A DNA stretch of 64,000 nucleotides from Anodontia alba (GCA_964016985.1 OZ024824.1:125867303-125931302), one strand, 5' to 3'; shown: positions 43,451 through 55,683, counted from the first letter of the stretch. Numbers and translations: made by a program. The notes: generated by a model not told the origin, from the letters alone.

Positions 43451-45841
43451 TTAGCTCACCTGAGCTCTGCTCAGGATGAGCTATTGTGATCACTTTTCGT
43501 CCGTCGTCCGTCCGTCCGTCCGTTAACATTTTCAAATGACTTCTCCTCTGAAACCGCTGAGCCAATTTTGCTCAAATTTCATATGGAGCCTCCTTAGGGT
43601 GGGGGAATGAAAAATTGCTAAAATGGTCGTGGTCCATTGACCAGGATGGCTGCCACGCCCATATATGGTAAAAACCTTTAAAAATCTTCCTCTCCAGAAC
43701 CGAGAATGCCTTGGGGCTGAACCTTTGCAGGAATCATCGGGGACGGGAGGTCTACCAAAGTTGCTAAAAGAATTGTCGTACGTTGACGTTTGACCTTTTT
43801 ACGGCAAGGTCAAGTTTGCTTCCCTGTGCATTTGTATGGGAAAAACCTTTAAAAATCTTCTTTTCCAAAACCGAGCATGCCTTATGGCTGAATCTTTGCA
43901 TATATCTTTGGGAACAGGAGAGCTACCAAAATTGCTAAAATAATGGTCGTACATTGACATTTGACCTTTTTACGGTAAGGTCAATTTTGCTTCCTTATGC
44001 ATTTGTACGGGAAAAATGTTCTGAATTTTAAACAACTTCTCCTCTGGAGCCTCTGTGCCAATTTTGCTCAAATTTCATATGGAGCCTCCTTAGGGTGGGG
44101 GAATGAAAAATTGCTAAAATGGTCGCGGTCCGTTGACCAAGATGGCCGTCACGCCCATATATGGTAAAAACCTTTAAAAATCTTCTCCTTCAGAATTGAG
44201 AATGCCTTTGGGCTGAACCTTTGCAGGAATCATCGGGGACAGGAGGTCTACCAACTTTGCTAAAAGAATTGTCATACATTGACGTTTGACCTTTTTACGG
44301 CAAGGTCAAGTTTGCTTCCCTGTGCATTTGTATGGGAAAAACCTTTAAAAATCTTCTTCTCCAAAACCGAGCATGCCTTATGGCTGAATCTTTGCATATA
44401 TCTTTGGGAACAGGAGGGCTACCAAAATTGCTAAAATAATGGTCGTACATTGACATTTGACTTTTTTACGTTAAGGTCAATTTTGCTTCCTTATGCATTT
44501 GTATGGGAAAAATGTTCAGAATTTCAAACAACTTCTCCTCTGGAGCCTCTGGGCCAATTTTGCTCAAATTTCATATGGAGCCTCCTTAATTAGGGGGAAC
44601 AAAAGATTGCTAAAATGGTCATGGTTCGTTGACCAAGATGGCCGCCATGCCCATATATGGTAAAAACCTTTATAAATCTTCTTCTCTAGAACCGAGGATG
44701 CTTTGGGGCTGAATGTTTGCATAAATCATCGGGGACAGGGGGTCTACCAAAGTTGCTAAAATAGTGGTCATACATTGACATTTGACCTTTTTACGGCAAG
44801 GTCAAGTTGCTTCCTTATACATTTGCATGGGAAAAAACATTTAAAAATCTTATTCTGCAAAACCAAGGATGGCTTGTGGCTGAATCTTTGCATATATCAT
44901 CTGGAACGGGCAGTCTACCAAAGTTGCTAAAATAATTGTCATACATTGACATTTAACCTTTTTACGGTGAGGTCAAGTTTGCTTCTGTATGCATTTGTAT
45001 GGGCCCCATACATTTGTATGGAAAAAATGTTGATAATTTCAAATGGCTTTTCCCCTGAAGCCTCCGGGCCAGTGTTGCTCAAATTTCATGCGGAGCGAAT
45101 GAAAGATTGCTAAAATGGGTATGGTCCATTGATCAAAATGGCTGCCATGCCCATATATGGTAAAAACCTTTAAAAATCTTCCTGGATTGATATATAAGAA
45201 AGCAATATTTATTTGGACATCAGCTTATCTCTAGCTGTGTAGGCAATATTTTTTAATGAAAACATTTGGAGGAAAGGTGGAATCCCAGTCAGCATTCTAC
45301 GTAAATCTTCTTCTCCATAACCACAAATTACGGGGGACAGGAGATCTACCAAAATTGCTCAAATGATGGTTCTATGTTGACATTTGACCCTTTTGCCTCC
45401 AAGGTCAAATTTGCTTCCCTATTTGTGTGGGTCATATACATTTATATTGAAAGTATCGAAGTGACTTGTAGATCAACTGTAGTTAAAATTGTTCTGATTG
45501 GACATCTAAGATGGCCATCATCTGGTTTATATTTATAATATGTCCCTGCCACTGTGCTGTTTACATGTATAAAATCACGATTCTTCAGAAACCACTTAGC
45601 CAATTTCCACCAAATTTCACATTGATCCTTCTGTTGAAATGTGATTGATAGTTTATTCAAATGATCATGCTCCATTGACTGTCAGGCCCATATATTCTTC
45701 TTCAAAACTAAGAACTGCTCAAATGATGATATTTTCATTAGTTGCGATGATAGGATTGGAAAAATGTTGCATAGCATCTGCATGTCTGCAGTGGCTGTGT
45801 CACTCAGGTGAGCGAATCGTGGCCCGTGGGCCTCTTGTTAG
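43451..45841 (+). mobile_element. Long non-coding element bounded by GCTCACCTGAG
   Basis: TTAGCTCACCTGAGCTCTGC at the left and CACTCAGGTGAGCGAATCGT then GGCCTCTTGTTA at the right. After CGTCCGTCCGTCCGTCC, a unit of about 497 bp (GAGCCTCCTTAGGGTGGGGG, TGACGTTTGACCTTTTTACG) recurs about three times with decay. No transposase. I recognise the general type from bivalve genomes. Confidence 0.75.
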
Positions 45842-46375
45842 ATAGAATGTTACCCCACCCCCACCCCCCACTCTACACACCCCATTTAAGGGGAGGGGGA
45901 TATATTGTTTTTAGTGCAGATCCTGTTGGCATTGGTGTGAGCATCCGTGTTGGTATTGGCATTTACGTTAGTGTGATACTTTCTTTTCTGCACAATATCG
46001 TGTGAACTAGTGGTCGGGTCAGATTTTCTTGGATATATATTTAGGACATAAAAAAGAACTGATTAGATTTGGTGACCTTAACCTAATTTTCAAGGTCACA
46101 GCAGTAGAAAAACTGAAAATTCGGAGTGGGGATATCTCTTGTGTTTTTCCCAGAAAATAAGCCTTGATATTTCATGCTAATTGCATGAAATGCCAAAACC
46201 TATTTTCTGGGAAAAAAAATAAGAAAAATATCAATTTGTCATCTGCTGAGGTTGTGTAGAACATGCTATGTGTTAACGGACACTGTCTAGATAAAACTGA
46301 GGATGGTACAGATATGTCATTATTTCATTTTCAGAAATTTCTTTTGATTCAAATTGTCTCCAAAAATTCACCTAC
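45842..46375 (+). repeat. Q fragment and B MITE
   Basis: 45850-46110 starts TACCCCACCCCCACC and includes TTTTCAAGGTCACAGC. 46140-46270 is B (GCCTTGATATTTCATGCTAA). Confidence 0.6.
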
Positions 46376-46672
46376 CTCTGTGCCTCAGCCAGATATACCT
46401 CTGACTGGTGATCAGGAGATCGCTGGTTCAATCCCGGCCAGGTTAGGCAACATTCTTTCATGGAGATTGATGAAATATTTCTATGGCCATTCTCTCCAGT
46501 CCACTGATTCAAGAAGGGAGTTGACAGTTTCTGGTGAAAGAATATGCACAAATACTCAAGTACTGGTTAACAGCTTAGAGGACTAAGCCTGGCCAGGAAA
46601 AGTGTGGTTACGTAAACTGACTGGCTTGACATGACAATAATAGTGTTGACTGGGCTGTTAAACTCTAAACCA
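46376..46672 (+). mobile_element. tRNA-derived SINE, diverged
   Basis: CCTCTGACTGGTGATCAGGA, B box GGTTCAATCCC, body and tail GACTGGGCTGTTAAACTCTA. Confidence 0.8.
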
Positions 46673-47811
46673 ATTAAAATCTCCAAAAATACTTTCAAAA
46701 TGAGAAAAATAAGAAAAAAAATATTAAAAAAATTTGATCTGCTGATATTTAAATTTAGAAAGACATAGGACTCATGTATACCCCCAGCTGACTTACTTAC
46801 TACCTAAGCAAATATTAACTTCCTAAGTCTGTGACCTTGACCTTTGGTCAACAGCAACAGTAAAATGATGCCAGCTATCTGTATTTAATCAGTAGTAATA
46901 TTAAGCAGGTACCAAGAGAAGACTTCCAGAAATAGTTTTATGTAAACAAAAAACATAACAAAAAAACAAAAACAATGCAAAACAAAAGAAAAAAATCCAA
47001 GTGTGACCTTGACCATTGACCTTCACTACAGTGTAACTAAACAAACAAGAAGAAATATGAGCCAGTGCACAACAAAACCTACAATAAGACTTGTGCTAAC
47101 AGCAAAGACTCAGATCAGCCTGTGCATTCATGCAGTCTGATCAGAGTGCCTTCTACAGCCTCTCAACTATCCAAAGAGGGATGAATGAGAACCCTTGCAA
47201 TACTGGGTGGAAGTACAGGTTGATCTGAGTCTTTGCTGTTTATTGAAAAATGGATGCTCAGGTAGGGGAAATTTATTTGAAAAAAAAAACAACAACAAAA
47301 AAACAACAAACAAACAAAAAAAAACAACAAAAAAACAGCTGTCCGAGGGTTAAAACACTAGGACTGAAATCAAATTCAGAACTTTTAGAGTCTACAAATT
47401 CATTTTGTGCAATAATTTTAGAGGGGATTTACAGAATTTGTAATATAAAGAGTTTATTCACATTATGGATGCAATTGCACCAGTTGCACCCCCCTTGTGT
47501 ATGGGCTTGCTTTGTCCTCAGGGATGGAAAATGTATTAGAGGAGTATATAACAGACAGTAGCAATGCTCCTATCTCTGGGCAGGCTGCTAATTACTTCTA
47601 ATTAGTTTAACAAATAGCAGGCTGACTTTTTGATTTTGTAAAAGTACCACTATGGCATTTTCCTGAATGGAGAGTGCTCTGTTTACCCTAAATATTGGGA
47701 TATCTGACCTCCTAACCATACTTGTGCTAAAATTTGAATATAGTAATCTATAATTAAATCTTGAAAAATCCTTAATTGAAGGTGTTTTGGCACAAAACAG
47801 AGTCCTGGTAA
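46673..47811 (+). other. Relics and A-rich tract
   Basis: 46690-46760 B right arm; 47090-47240 family N palindrome (GACTCAGATCAGCCTGTGCA); 47280-47340 AAC-rich tract; 47690-47740 M end. No coding support. Confidence 0.4.
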
Positions 47812-48006
47812 TTAACTCTAGTCCTGCTGAACCTGCCTTTGCAAACAGTGTAAATCAAGATCAGTTCAGAAGCCAACTGATCTGGATCTGCTCTGTTTGC
47901 CATTAAGTATGTGAATTTGAAACAACATCCTGGGTCAAGTAACCTGATTGGCTGATAATTAGAAATGGGCATAGCATCTTAATTTATTCAGCATGACAAG
48001 TGTTAA
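47812..48006 (+). repeat. Family D TTAA MITE
   Basis: TTAACTCTAGTCCTGCTGAA to GCATGACAAGTGTTAA. It lacks part of the centre (TTCAGAAGCC only). Confidence 0.8.
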
Positions 48007-48339
48007 AAATAGATTAGCGAATGTACTATCCCAAGTTTCTGTAGTGTGCTACCAATGGTAACACCAACAAGCAAGTTTGGAGCAATAGGCGGAATTTTCT
48101 AAAAGCAGTTGTTATTGTTTTGTTTGCTAAAAACAAAATTGCTTATGACAGATGAGCTGTATCTTGAGAAAAGAGGTCTTCCTACTACCGTAATAACCCA
48201 AAGTAATGGGACACCTTATCTACTTACCATATATTTTCTACAATTGAAAGTTGAAATTATAAGAAACAAATTTGATTTTTCGTGGATTTTTTTTTTTTTT
48301 TTTTACCAAAGTGAGAACACTGGTGAATCACTCACAGTT

Positions 48340-49075
48340 TTTACACCCTGCCACATGATAGAAGAGGGGTATTATGGTATCACATTGGCTGTCCGTGTGT
48401 CTGTTGGAGCCCACAAATGGGCATATATTGGATAGACATGAATTGGGCGCTTGCCATTTATTCCGTAAGTGTCCAAAGTAAGTACCCAATAAATTTTAGG
48501 CACTTGATGGGTATTTAGGCATCTTGTTGGGTATTTTCAGCCGAAAAATTAACACTAGTACCCAACAAATGTCCATACGTATGAACATCCATCTGTTATA
48601 CGTCCGTATGTCCGTCTGTATTTTTGTTTCTGGATGATAACTTGAGTAGATATCAATGGATTTTTACCAAACTTGGTGTGTGCATTGATACTATGGAGAT
48701 CTGGTTTGGGATTATTAATTGGCAAATTTCATCAGTTTCTGACAGAATTATCTGCCTGCGGCACATCTATATTTTCATGTCTGGACAATAACTTTAGTAA
48801 ATATCAATGGAGTTTCACTAAATTTGGTATGTACATTGATATTGTGGAGATCTCCTTTGGGATTGCTAATGGGCAAATTTTGTCTATTTTTGACAGTTAT
48901 CTGCCCGCAATACATCCATTTTTTACTTTCAGGACAATAACTTGAGTAAATCTCAATGGATTTTCACCAAATTTGATATGTGCGTTTATATTTTGGAGAT
49001 CTGCTTTGGGATTGTTCTTTGGCAAATTTCGTCAATTTTTGCCCATGATATGATAATGGCGGGGTATTATCGTTT
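48340..49075 (+). mobile_element. Q-type element, with an internal insertion
   Basis: TTACACCCTGCCACATGATA and ATGATAATGGCGGGGTATTA form the caps. Three units with GATTTTTACCAAACTTGGTG. About 48395-48590, containing GTACCCAATAAATTTTAGGC and TAGTACCCAACAAATG, is unlike sister elements and may be inserted. Confidence 0.65.
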
Positions 49076-49651
49076 CATGTTTTATTTTCACTGTATAACT
49101 GTCAGTAAATTAATCACAAACTGAATAAAGGTATCTTGAGAATAGGGTCATCCAAGCATATACAAACAGGAAAAGTCAGAACCTGATGCCAAGAACCAAC
49201 AGCTACACAGCCTGATCAGGACCTTTGTTGCTTGCTGAAATATTACAGGAATAAATTTGATTATTAGTGGTTTTAATTGATGTGTTAACACCAGCGAATA
49301 ACTCACAAGCCCAATGAAGCCCAGAGGGGGGTTCAAATTGATATTTTTTTTCTTTCCTAGCCCCACTCCTAACTCCTCCAAGAAAACAGTGCTAAAAGTG
49401 CCAGTTTCTGTATAAACTAAATTCCACATGCCAAAAGCTAAAACTTGTGGAGTACTTATACATTGTTTTAATTAGCAAAGGAATTAAGTCCTGGTTGGAA
49501 CTCTCCAACACATGGAGGTAGAAAAAGTGCTGGAGCTCTTCTGCTTATGAAGGTATGAAGAGTATTTACTAAGATGTATTACCTGTCAACTCATCTTGTA
49601 TCTATATGATGATTCCATAAGACCATGTAGTGTTGCGTCTGTTGCTTCTTG
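49076..49651 (+). other. Unclassified intron
   Basis: No repeat or coding feature recognised beyond weak M/N similarity near 49180-49230 (CAGCCTGATCAGGACC). Confidence 0.35.
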
Positions 49652-49877
49652 TTTAACGCTTTGCACTCCAGGTAAAATTTTCAGCAGACGTCAGTTTCAG
49701 CAGACGTCATTTTGAAACATTTTTTTCTTCCCAGAAAAATAGGCTCTGACACTTCATGCAAATTGTCTCCTGAGGAGACAATTTGCATGAAATGTCAGAG
49801 CCTTTTTTCTAGGAAAAATAAGAAAAGTATTGTCAATTTGTCATCTGCTGAATTAGCCCAGAGAATGGTAAAGGTTA
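49652..49877 (+). repeat. Family B MITE
   Basis: TTAACGCTTTGCACTCCAGG to GAGAATGGTAAAGGTTA. The subterminal TTTCAGCAGACGTCA is duplicated. Centre TTGTCTCCTGAGGAGACAAT. Confidence 0.8.
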
Positions 49878-50689
49878 GTAATATAACCACTGGCTCTTCA
49901 CTTTTTGTGTCTGCTTTGCGAAATAACAATGGTGTCTGTAAATACTCTGTAGATGATGAAATAAAATGAAACAGTGTCTGAAAATCAAGTAATTGTTGCT
50001 TTTTAAACAATATTTGTCGGTCATTAAGGGCTGGATCAACGTAAAGTAGTAACTTGTGATTTATATTAATAATTCAGGTTATATTATGAGTAATATTATT
50101 ATTGGTCAGGATTTTATTCATATTGGTATTGGAGTCTGATGAATTTTCCATATTGTTTCGAGATGGTTGGAGTGATTTTCTCACCTGTGTATGTAAGATT
50201 GACTGCCAAATCACAAAGTGATTTCACAACGGGGCTGTACAAGTTTTCCACCTCTTCCCATTTTTCATTCATCAAAGTGCAATAGAGATAATTTTGCCAT
50301 TGGGAATTACCGAAGATATATTTGAGTTTTCATGTGATTTTAGGATTAGCTTATCTTTTAATTGACTAAAATTGTCTTGAATATAAAGTGTAAAGTTCTT
50401 GCTGCCAAATGTTGCAGGTATTCCGTCAGTCTAAGAGAATTTTTTTCCAAGAAGAATTGGAATGTATTAAATTGTGTTTTGCAAATTCTTCATTCTCTGG
50501 ATTGGCATACAGCTGCATGAGAATAAGAAGTTTGGTGTGGCAGAAATAGATAATCTATGGAGAAATGAAAATTGAAAGTAGTTCGTAAGAAAAAATAAAT
50601 AACGAGTATCCTGTTTCTAATGCATAAATAATTAATATAAAGTAAATATCATTCAGTTACTTGATTCTGATGCATTTTAATGCATCTAT
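49878..50689 (+). other. Non-repetitive intron stretch, about 0.8 kb
   Basis: No family recognised. It is AT-rich with no credible exon. It is one of the longer repeat-poor islands and a reasonable place to look for conserved intronic regulatory DNA. Confidence 0.35.
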
Positions 50690-50893
50690 TGACACTTACA
50701 CGCTACGGGCAGATTCAGCAGAGGACAAATTAATGATATTTTTCTTATTTTTCCTACAAAATAGGATCTGACATTTCATGCAAATTCAAAGGAGACAATT
50801 TGCATGAAGTGTTGGATCCTATTTTCCAGGAAAAATAAGAAAAATATTTCGAAATGTCATCTGCTAAAATTTTTACCCAGTATGCAGAGTGTT
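50690..50893 (+). repeat. Family B MITE
   Basis: TTGACACTTACACGCTACGG to CCCAGTATGCAGAGTGTT. Centre CAAAGGAGACAATTTGCATG. Confidence 0.7.
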
Positions 50894-50944
50894 TATTTTG
50901 TTTCTGATGCAGAAGTATAAAGTTATTTAAGGGGACTGGATACA

Positions 50945-51400
50945 ACTGGTAGATTATCTCCCATTTTTAAAAGGGAGACAACTTTTGTGACATCCTGAAC
51001 ACTATATCCCTTCTGGAAAACTGTCTACTCTAAAAGGAAAGAATTTGCTCCACTCTAAAAGGAAAGACTTTGGGGAGCAAATTCTTTCCTTTTAGAGTAG
51101 ATACTTTTTAAGAAGGAAGGCAAATCAATTTTGATAGAGTTACCACTCCTGAAAGAGTATCAGTTCCCCTTTAGATTCATGAGATGGAAAGGTGTCTTTG
51201 AGCATATGGAGACAGCTGAAGGTCAGATCAGCCTGCACATCTGCACTGTTAAATCAGGGACTTCACTGTCTGCTTAAAGAATCATTGGATATTGTAGAAA
51301 ATATTCACAGAGGACAAAGTCCCTGACCAGACACTGCTGATGCACAGAACAATCCAAATCTGCATAGTATACAGCTAAAAGACACTTTGTCAGTTGTACC
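50945..51400 (+). repeat. Family K foldback and N relic
   Basis: TCTACTCTAAAAGGAAAGAA occurs twice and then inverted as TTCTTTCCTTTTAGAGTAGA (51005-51110). 51190-51400 is N-like. Confidence 0.65.
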
Positions 51401-51449
51401 ATTATGTTTAAATTAAACATTTTGCTGTGTATTCATGGAAAATTGATAC

Positions 51450-51970
51450 ACTTTCAAGGGAGACAACTCTTGCAAAATTGCTTGTGCTCCCATCTGAAAA
51501 GGAGTCTACTCTAAACCCTTGTCCTACTGAACCTGGATATATCCTACCTTTGCAAACAGTGTAGATCCAGATTAGTTGGCTTCTTCAGAAGCCAACTGAT
51601 CTGGATCTGCACTGTTTGCCATTAAGTATGTGAATTTATAAAAAATAATCCAGATCAAGTAATCTGACTGGCTGAAAATTAGAAGTGGGCGTGGTATCTT
51701 AATTTATTCAGCAGGACAAGGGTTAAAGGGAAAAAAAAATACTTGCCTTGGAAGCAAATTCTTCTGTGGGCTGGGTATTCATGGGAATTCGATATGCTTT
51801 CAAGGGAGACAACTCTTTCAAAATTTCTTATGTTCCCTTCAGAAAGGGGGTCTACTCTAAAAGAAAAAAAATGTTCCCCTGGGGACCTTCTTTCCTTTTA
51901 GAGTAGATTGCTTTGATGAGCAGGGAAGTAAACTGAAAGGTACAAAAGTTGTCTCCCTTGTGAAAATGGC
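51450..51970 (+). repeat. Family K element with nested D MITE
   Basis: K flanks (TTTCAAGGGAGACAACTC) resume after the insert, and an inverted AGTAGATTGC lies at 51900. A D MITE occupies 51514-51726 (CCCTTGTCCTACTGAACCTG to AGCAGGACAAGGGTTAA). Confidence 0.7.
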
Positions 51971-52212
51971 AGAAAATCTACCAAGAGTAGCATTCACATT
52001 TTATGAAATCAATAGCTGTGAGAATAATGTGATCCTTTTGATGGAAGATTAAATTTGAAGGAAGAGATGAAGTGCACCAAATTTGGTTCATCTCTTATGA
52101 CAGTTTTATCCTGATATGTATAAGAAAATAAGCCTGTGGAAAGCAACATGGAAACCATGAAGCCTTGAAATAATATATTTTTGATATCTGGGAAAGTTGT
52201 TGGAGGGCTGTA

Positions 52213-52323
52213 ATGGCGGATGAAATTTTATCTTTGGTCTCATCTTTGACTTTGCTGTTGTCATTAGTCTTCTTGTGTATGATGGCAGCCATCTTAGGAT
52301 TTGGGATATATGTCCTCCGCAAC
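52213..52323 (+). CDS. Candidate alternative first exon or membrane micropeptide
   Basis: An ATG with G at -3 and +4 opens 37 codons, beginning MADEILSLVSSLTLLLSLVF, then a second hydrophobic block ending GIYVLRN, directly followed by a perfect donor GTAAGT. An in-frame TAA at 52171-52173 closes the frame upstream, with no acceptor between, so if coding this is a first exon. It ends in phase 0 and could join exon 8 at 63057, giving a short dystrophin with a hydrophobic N-terminus. Unspliced, it would stop at 52359 as a 48-residue single-pass peptide. The island 51975-52350 matches no repeat family here. No homologue is recognised; T-rich DNA makes hydrophobic frames easily. Confidence 0.3.
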
Positions 52324-52359
52324 GTAAGTACCATTAGTCAACTTTCTAACCTATTTTAG

Positions 52360-52672
52360 TCAGGAAACCCCTAAAAAGTAATTGGCAAACAGTGTTGACC
52401 CAGATCAGATGTGGCAAAATGCAGCATCTGATCAGGACCTTTGATGTTTGCAAACAATTATTAAAATATCTTCTGCTGCAGTTGTGATTAGCACTTTAAG
52501 AGTTGAGGTGTTATACACAAAATATACATGAACTTTCTGAATTATTTCTCAGAGAAAATAATACTTGGCATTTCATTGGAATAATCAGAGGCAGACAATT
52601 AAAATAAAATGTTAAATTGTCATGTCTTTATTTTCCCTTGAATATATACACACAAACACAGTTGAATTCAGC
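52360..52672 (+). repeat. E/M and C relics
   Basis: 52355-52460 keeps GACCCAGATCAGATGTGGCA. 52490-52620 has C-type GATTAGCACTTTAAGAG and AATAATACTTGGCATTTCAT. Confidence 0.5.
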
Positions 52673-52674
52673 TG

Positions 52675-53123
52675 TTAACCCATTGTGGTCGGGAGACCCG
52701 TAAAAGGGTAATTGGCAAACTGTGCAGACCCAGATCAGATGCGGCAGAACTGATCAGGGTCTCCACAGTTTGCTTTTAGTTTAGCCAATTTTCTCTAGGA
52801 ATATGTAAATCTCATAACCGGACGTACCTAAAATTTGCGGGGTCTGATCAGGGTCTCAACTGTTTGCTTATAGTTTAGTCATTTTTCTCTAGGAAATGTA
52901 AATCTCATAACCAGACGTACCTAAAATTGAAATTGGACTCTTCCAATATATAGTGTGGGAGAGTCTGTTCAGTCTACAATGGTTAAGACCACACTAAATT
53001 TAGACCACTCCACTATAAAGGGCAGCTCTGTGCCCATCCCAAATGGTTTCTTTCTTATTATTCTATATTCACTATAAAGACCACCTCACTATTTAGACCA
53101 CTTTTGGACAGTTAGAGGTGGTC
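52675..53123 (+). repeat. Family E MITE and a GACCAC inverted-repeat element
   Basis: E: TTAACCCATTGTGGTCGGGA to AGTCTACAATGGTTAA (52675-52986), with an internal duplication of the CTGATCAGGGTCTC block. 52987-53123 begins AAGACCACACTAAATTTAGA and ends AGAGGTGGTCTTAA, an inverted pair. Confidence 0.7.
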
Positions 53124-53332
53124 TTAACCCTTGTCCTGCTGAATAAATTAAGATGCCACACCCACTTCCAGTATTCAGCCAATCAAATTACTTGATCCAG
53201 GTTGTTGATATAAATTCAAATACTAAATGACAAACAGTGCTGATCCAGATCAGTTGGCTTCTTCAGAAGCCAACTGATCTGTATCTGCACTGTTTGCAAA
53301 GGCAGGGTATATCCGGGTTCAGCAGGACAAGG
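53124..53332 (+). repeat. Family D TTAA MITE
   Basis: TTAACCCTTGTCCTGCTGAA to CAGCAGGACAAGGGTTAA, TTAA both sides. It shares its left TTAA with the preceding element. Confidence 0.85.
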
Positions 53333-54111
53333 GTTAATATTGGAATTTTATACTTTCAGATACAGGCCTACAATGTGATTGCTAGGATAGTGCTGAAATT
53401 TTGGGAGGGTCGGCCTTGCCATCGCTTGCTTTTGGCAGGATGTTTCTTGCCTCATTTGAAGCAAGTTCAGGTGTTAGGGCCTTTTTCTTATCTGTTCCAT
53501 TTTCTCATCTGTCCGATTCTTCTTTTCTAACTCCCTCTCACTGGGAGATATTTAGATATGACTGGAATATTATTGACAGGGCTGTTAAGCCTCAATTTGA
53601 AAAAAAAAACAAAAAAAAAACTATGATTTTATGCCACAAGTTCAAGCCCATGATTTCACCTTATTTTAAGAAGCTTATTTCAAATGTGCTGAGTGATTTA
53701 TAGTTGTGTTAATTAAGCCTATATCACATTTTCAGGTGCAAGCAAAAAGTGCCTATGTATGAGGGCCTTAGCAAGATATCTCAAAAAGTGTTTGAGCTAG
53801 AACCATAAAACTTGGTATGCTCATTGGGAATGATGAGTAGATTACCTGTTTAACTTTGGAAAAAAAAACAATCAAATATTTTTACAGAGCTATGCCCCTT
53901 GTAACATAATATTTGTGAAATCATGTGAACAAGATATCTCAAAAGCTATTTGAGTTAGGACCTTCAAACTTGGTGATCTTATTGGGGATGATGATGAGTA
54001 GATGGGTCTGAGTAGATCACTTTTTAAAAAAAAAAGTCAGATTAATTTTGTCAGAGTTATGCACCTCTCAAACTTTGGCATTTTGTGTGGATAAGCATAT
54101 AGTTGGGTACA
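53333..54111 (+). other. Unclassified, with two tandem units
   Basis: 53755-54110 contains two related units of about 175 bp (AAGATATCTCAAAAAGTGTT, AAACTTGGT). The mariner is inserted at their right edge. Confidence 0.4.
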
Positions 54112-55449
54112 TACGAGGGATGTTCGAAATGAATTGCTTATTTCTATCTGGAGACTTAAAATTTCAAGTTAGCCCAAAAGTACTCATTTCATGCCCTCGA
54201 AGTACTCCCCGTGGCGAGAAATGCAAAGTTTCAGCCGATGTATCCACTTCTTGAAGGCGTCACGGTACGCTGATTTGGGCACAGTAATAAGGTACTGATG
54301 AATGGCAGATCCAAGTGCCTGTCGGGACTGGTATTTCCGCCCAGCAAGGAATGCTTTCAATTTCGGAAACAAAAAGAAATCACATGGGGCAAGGTCTAGG
54401 GAATACGGGGTGTGGGGCAAAACAGTTACTTTTTCTTTCTTCAAAAACGCCATAACTATTACGGAGGTATGAGCTGGGGCATTTCATTGTAGAAGACAGA
54501 CATGTTTAAAACCAGTGGCAGGGCGTCGTTTCTGATAATACTTTTTCAGTTTTTTCAGTACTACGTCTTTGTAGTACTTTCCGGTGATGCTTTTGCCCTT
54601 TTTCACTGGCACTTTTATTGCGACTCCTTCACCAGAGAAGAAGATTGCATACAAAACCTTCTTTGTACTCAATGAACGTTTGGCAATTATTGGGCGTTTG
54701 CTGTGTTTAGTGGCCCAGATCTTATTGCTAACCTTTCTGACGGGCTCAAAATAATGGACCCAGGTTTCATCACCTGTGACGACATTGGCAAACTACTTTT
54801 TGTCATATTTTGGAAACATTTGAAGCAGCTTTTTGGCCACTTTAACCCGTTGCCTCTTTTGCTCGTCAGTCAACAGATGTGGCACCCATCTAGTAGAAAT
54901 CTTTTTGACTTTCAAATGCTTCTTCAAAATAAGGTGAACCGTTGATAGTGATATGCCTACCTTTCGTGCAATATAAACTGTAAATCTGGCATCTCCAATG
55001 ATTTCCTTTATTTTGGAAACGATTTCTTTACGAGATGCAGATTTTGGCCTACCTGATTTTGGTGCATTTTTGATGGACTCTTCACCAGACTCAAATTTCT
55101 TTTTCCACCACCGAACTGTGTCATAAGACACACAAGAAGGTCCAAAAGCAGTAGAAATTTCAGTCATCAGCTTCTTCAAAGAACAACCAAGTTTTGAGCA
55201 AGCTTTGATGTAAGCCCGTATTTCATCTTTTTTGTCGACGCTTCTACCAACCATTTTTACTGCAGTGGTCAATGACTGCGTGTATTCAAATGGCAAATTT
55301 TATGTCTTACACTTAGTCTAACATGTACATTTATACACCATTGTGTAGATATTGAATAACCCTATACACATATGTATTGGTTTTTATCGTGCCCCACGTG
55401 GATATCGAGCTAGAGGACAATAAGCAATTCATTTCGAACACCCCTCGTA
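54112..55449 (-). mobile_element. mariner element, about 1.33 kb
   Basis: Inverted ends share TACGAGGG, then TGTTCGAAATGAATTGCTTA, with one mismatch, bounded by TA at 54112-54113 and 55448-55449. It encodes a disrupted transposase on the minus strand. Confidence 0.92.
54184..55296 (-). pseudogene. mariner DD34D transposase, two in-frame stops
   Basis: One continuous minus-strand frame of about 370 codons. The N-terminal half has paired HTH DNA-binding regions (TVRWWKKKFESGEES, then the GRP linker motif in SGRPKSAS, then LSTVHLILKKHL) and the RWVPHLLT linker. The catalytic core keeps the first Asp (VTGDETW) and the third (LAPCD). Premature stops lie at 54793-54795 and 54484-54486; the second falls where the middle catalytic Asp of the DNAPAH motif should be. 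Spacing from there to the last Asp is 34 residues. The element cannot make active enzyme. Frame integrity and near-identical TIRs suggest fairly recent arrival. Confidence 0.92.
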
Positions 55450-55683
55450 GTGTTTTACAAACACATTTCTAGTTGTTATTATTATTATCATCATTATTAT
55501 TATCATTAATATTATTATTATCATGATTATTATAATTACTATTATTACAATCATGTAGACCCTTGTTTCCACATCTACTCATTGGGATAGGTTCCATGTT
55601 TATGAAAAGAGAATTTTGTATCTTCACTTAGGTTCTGATCTAGACCTTCAGATTTCTCTAATTTTTTAATGTCAGGTTCCTAT
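55450..55683 (+). repeat. ATT microsatellite
   Basis: TTATTATTATCATTATTAT-type repeats at about 55475-55555; the remainder is unclassified. Confidence 0.6.

Noticed and set aside
52095..52334. 79-codon minus-strand frame opposite the candidate exon
   Set aside because: It starts without supporting context and has no domain. The + strand reading is preferred because of its donor and phase, but neither is proven.
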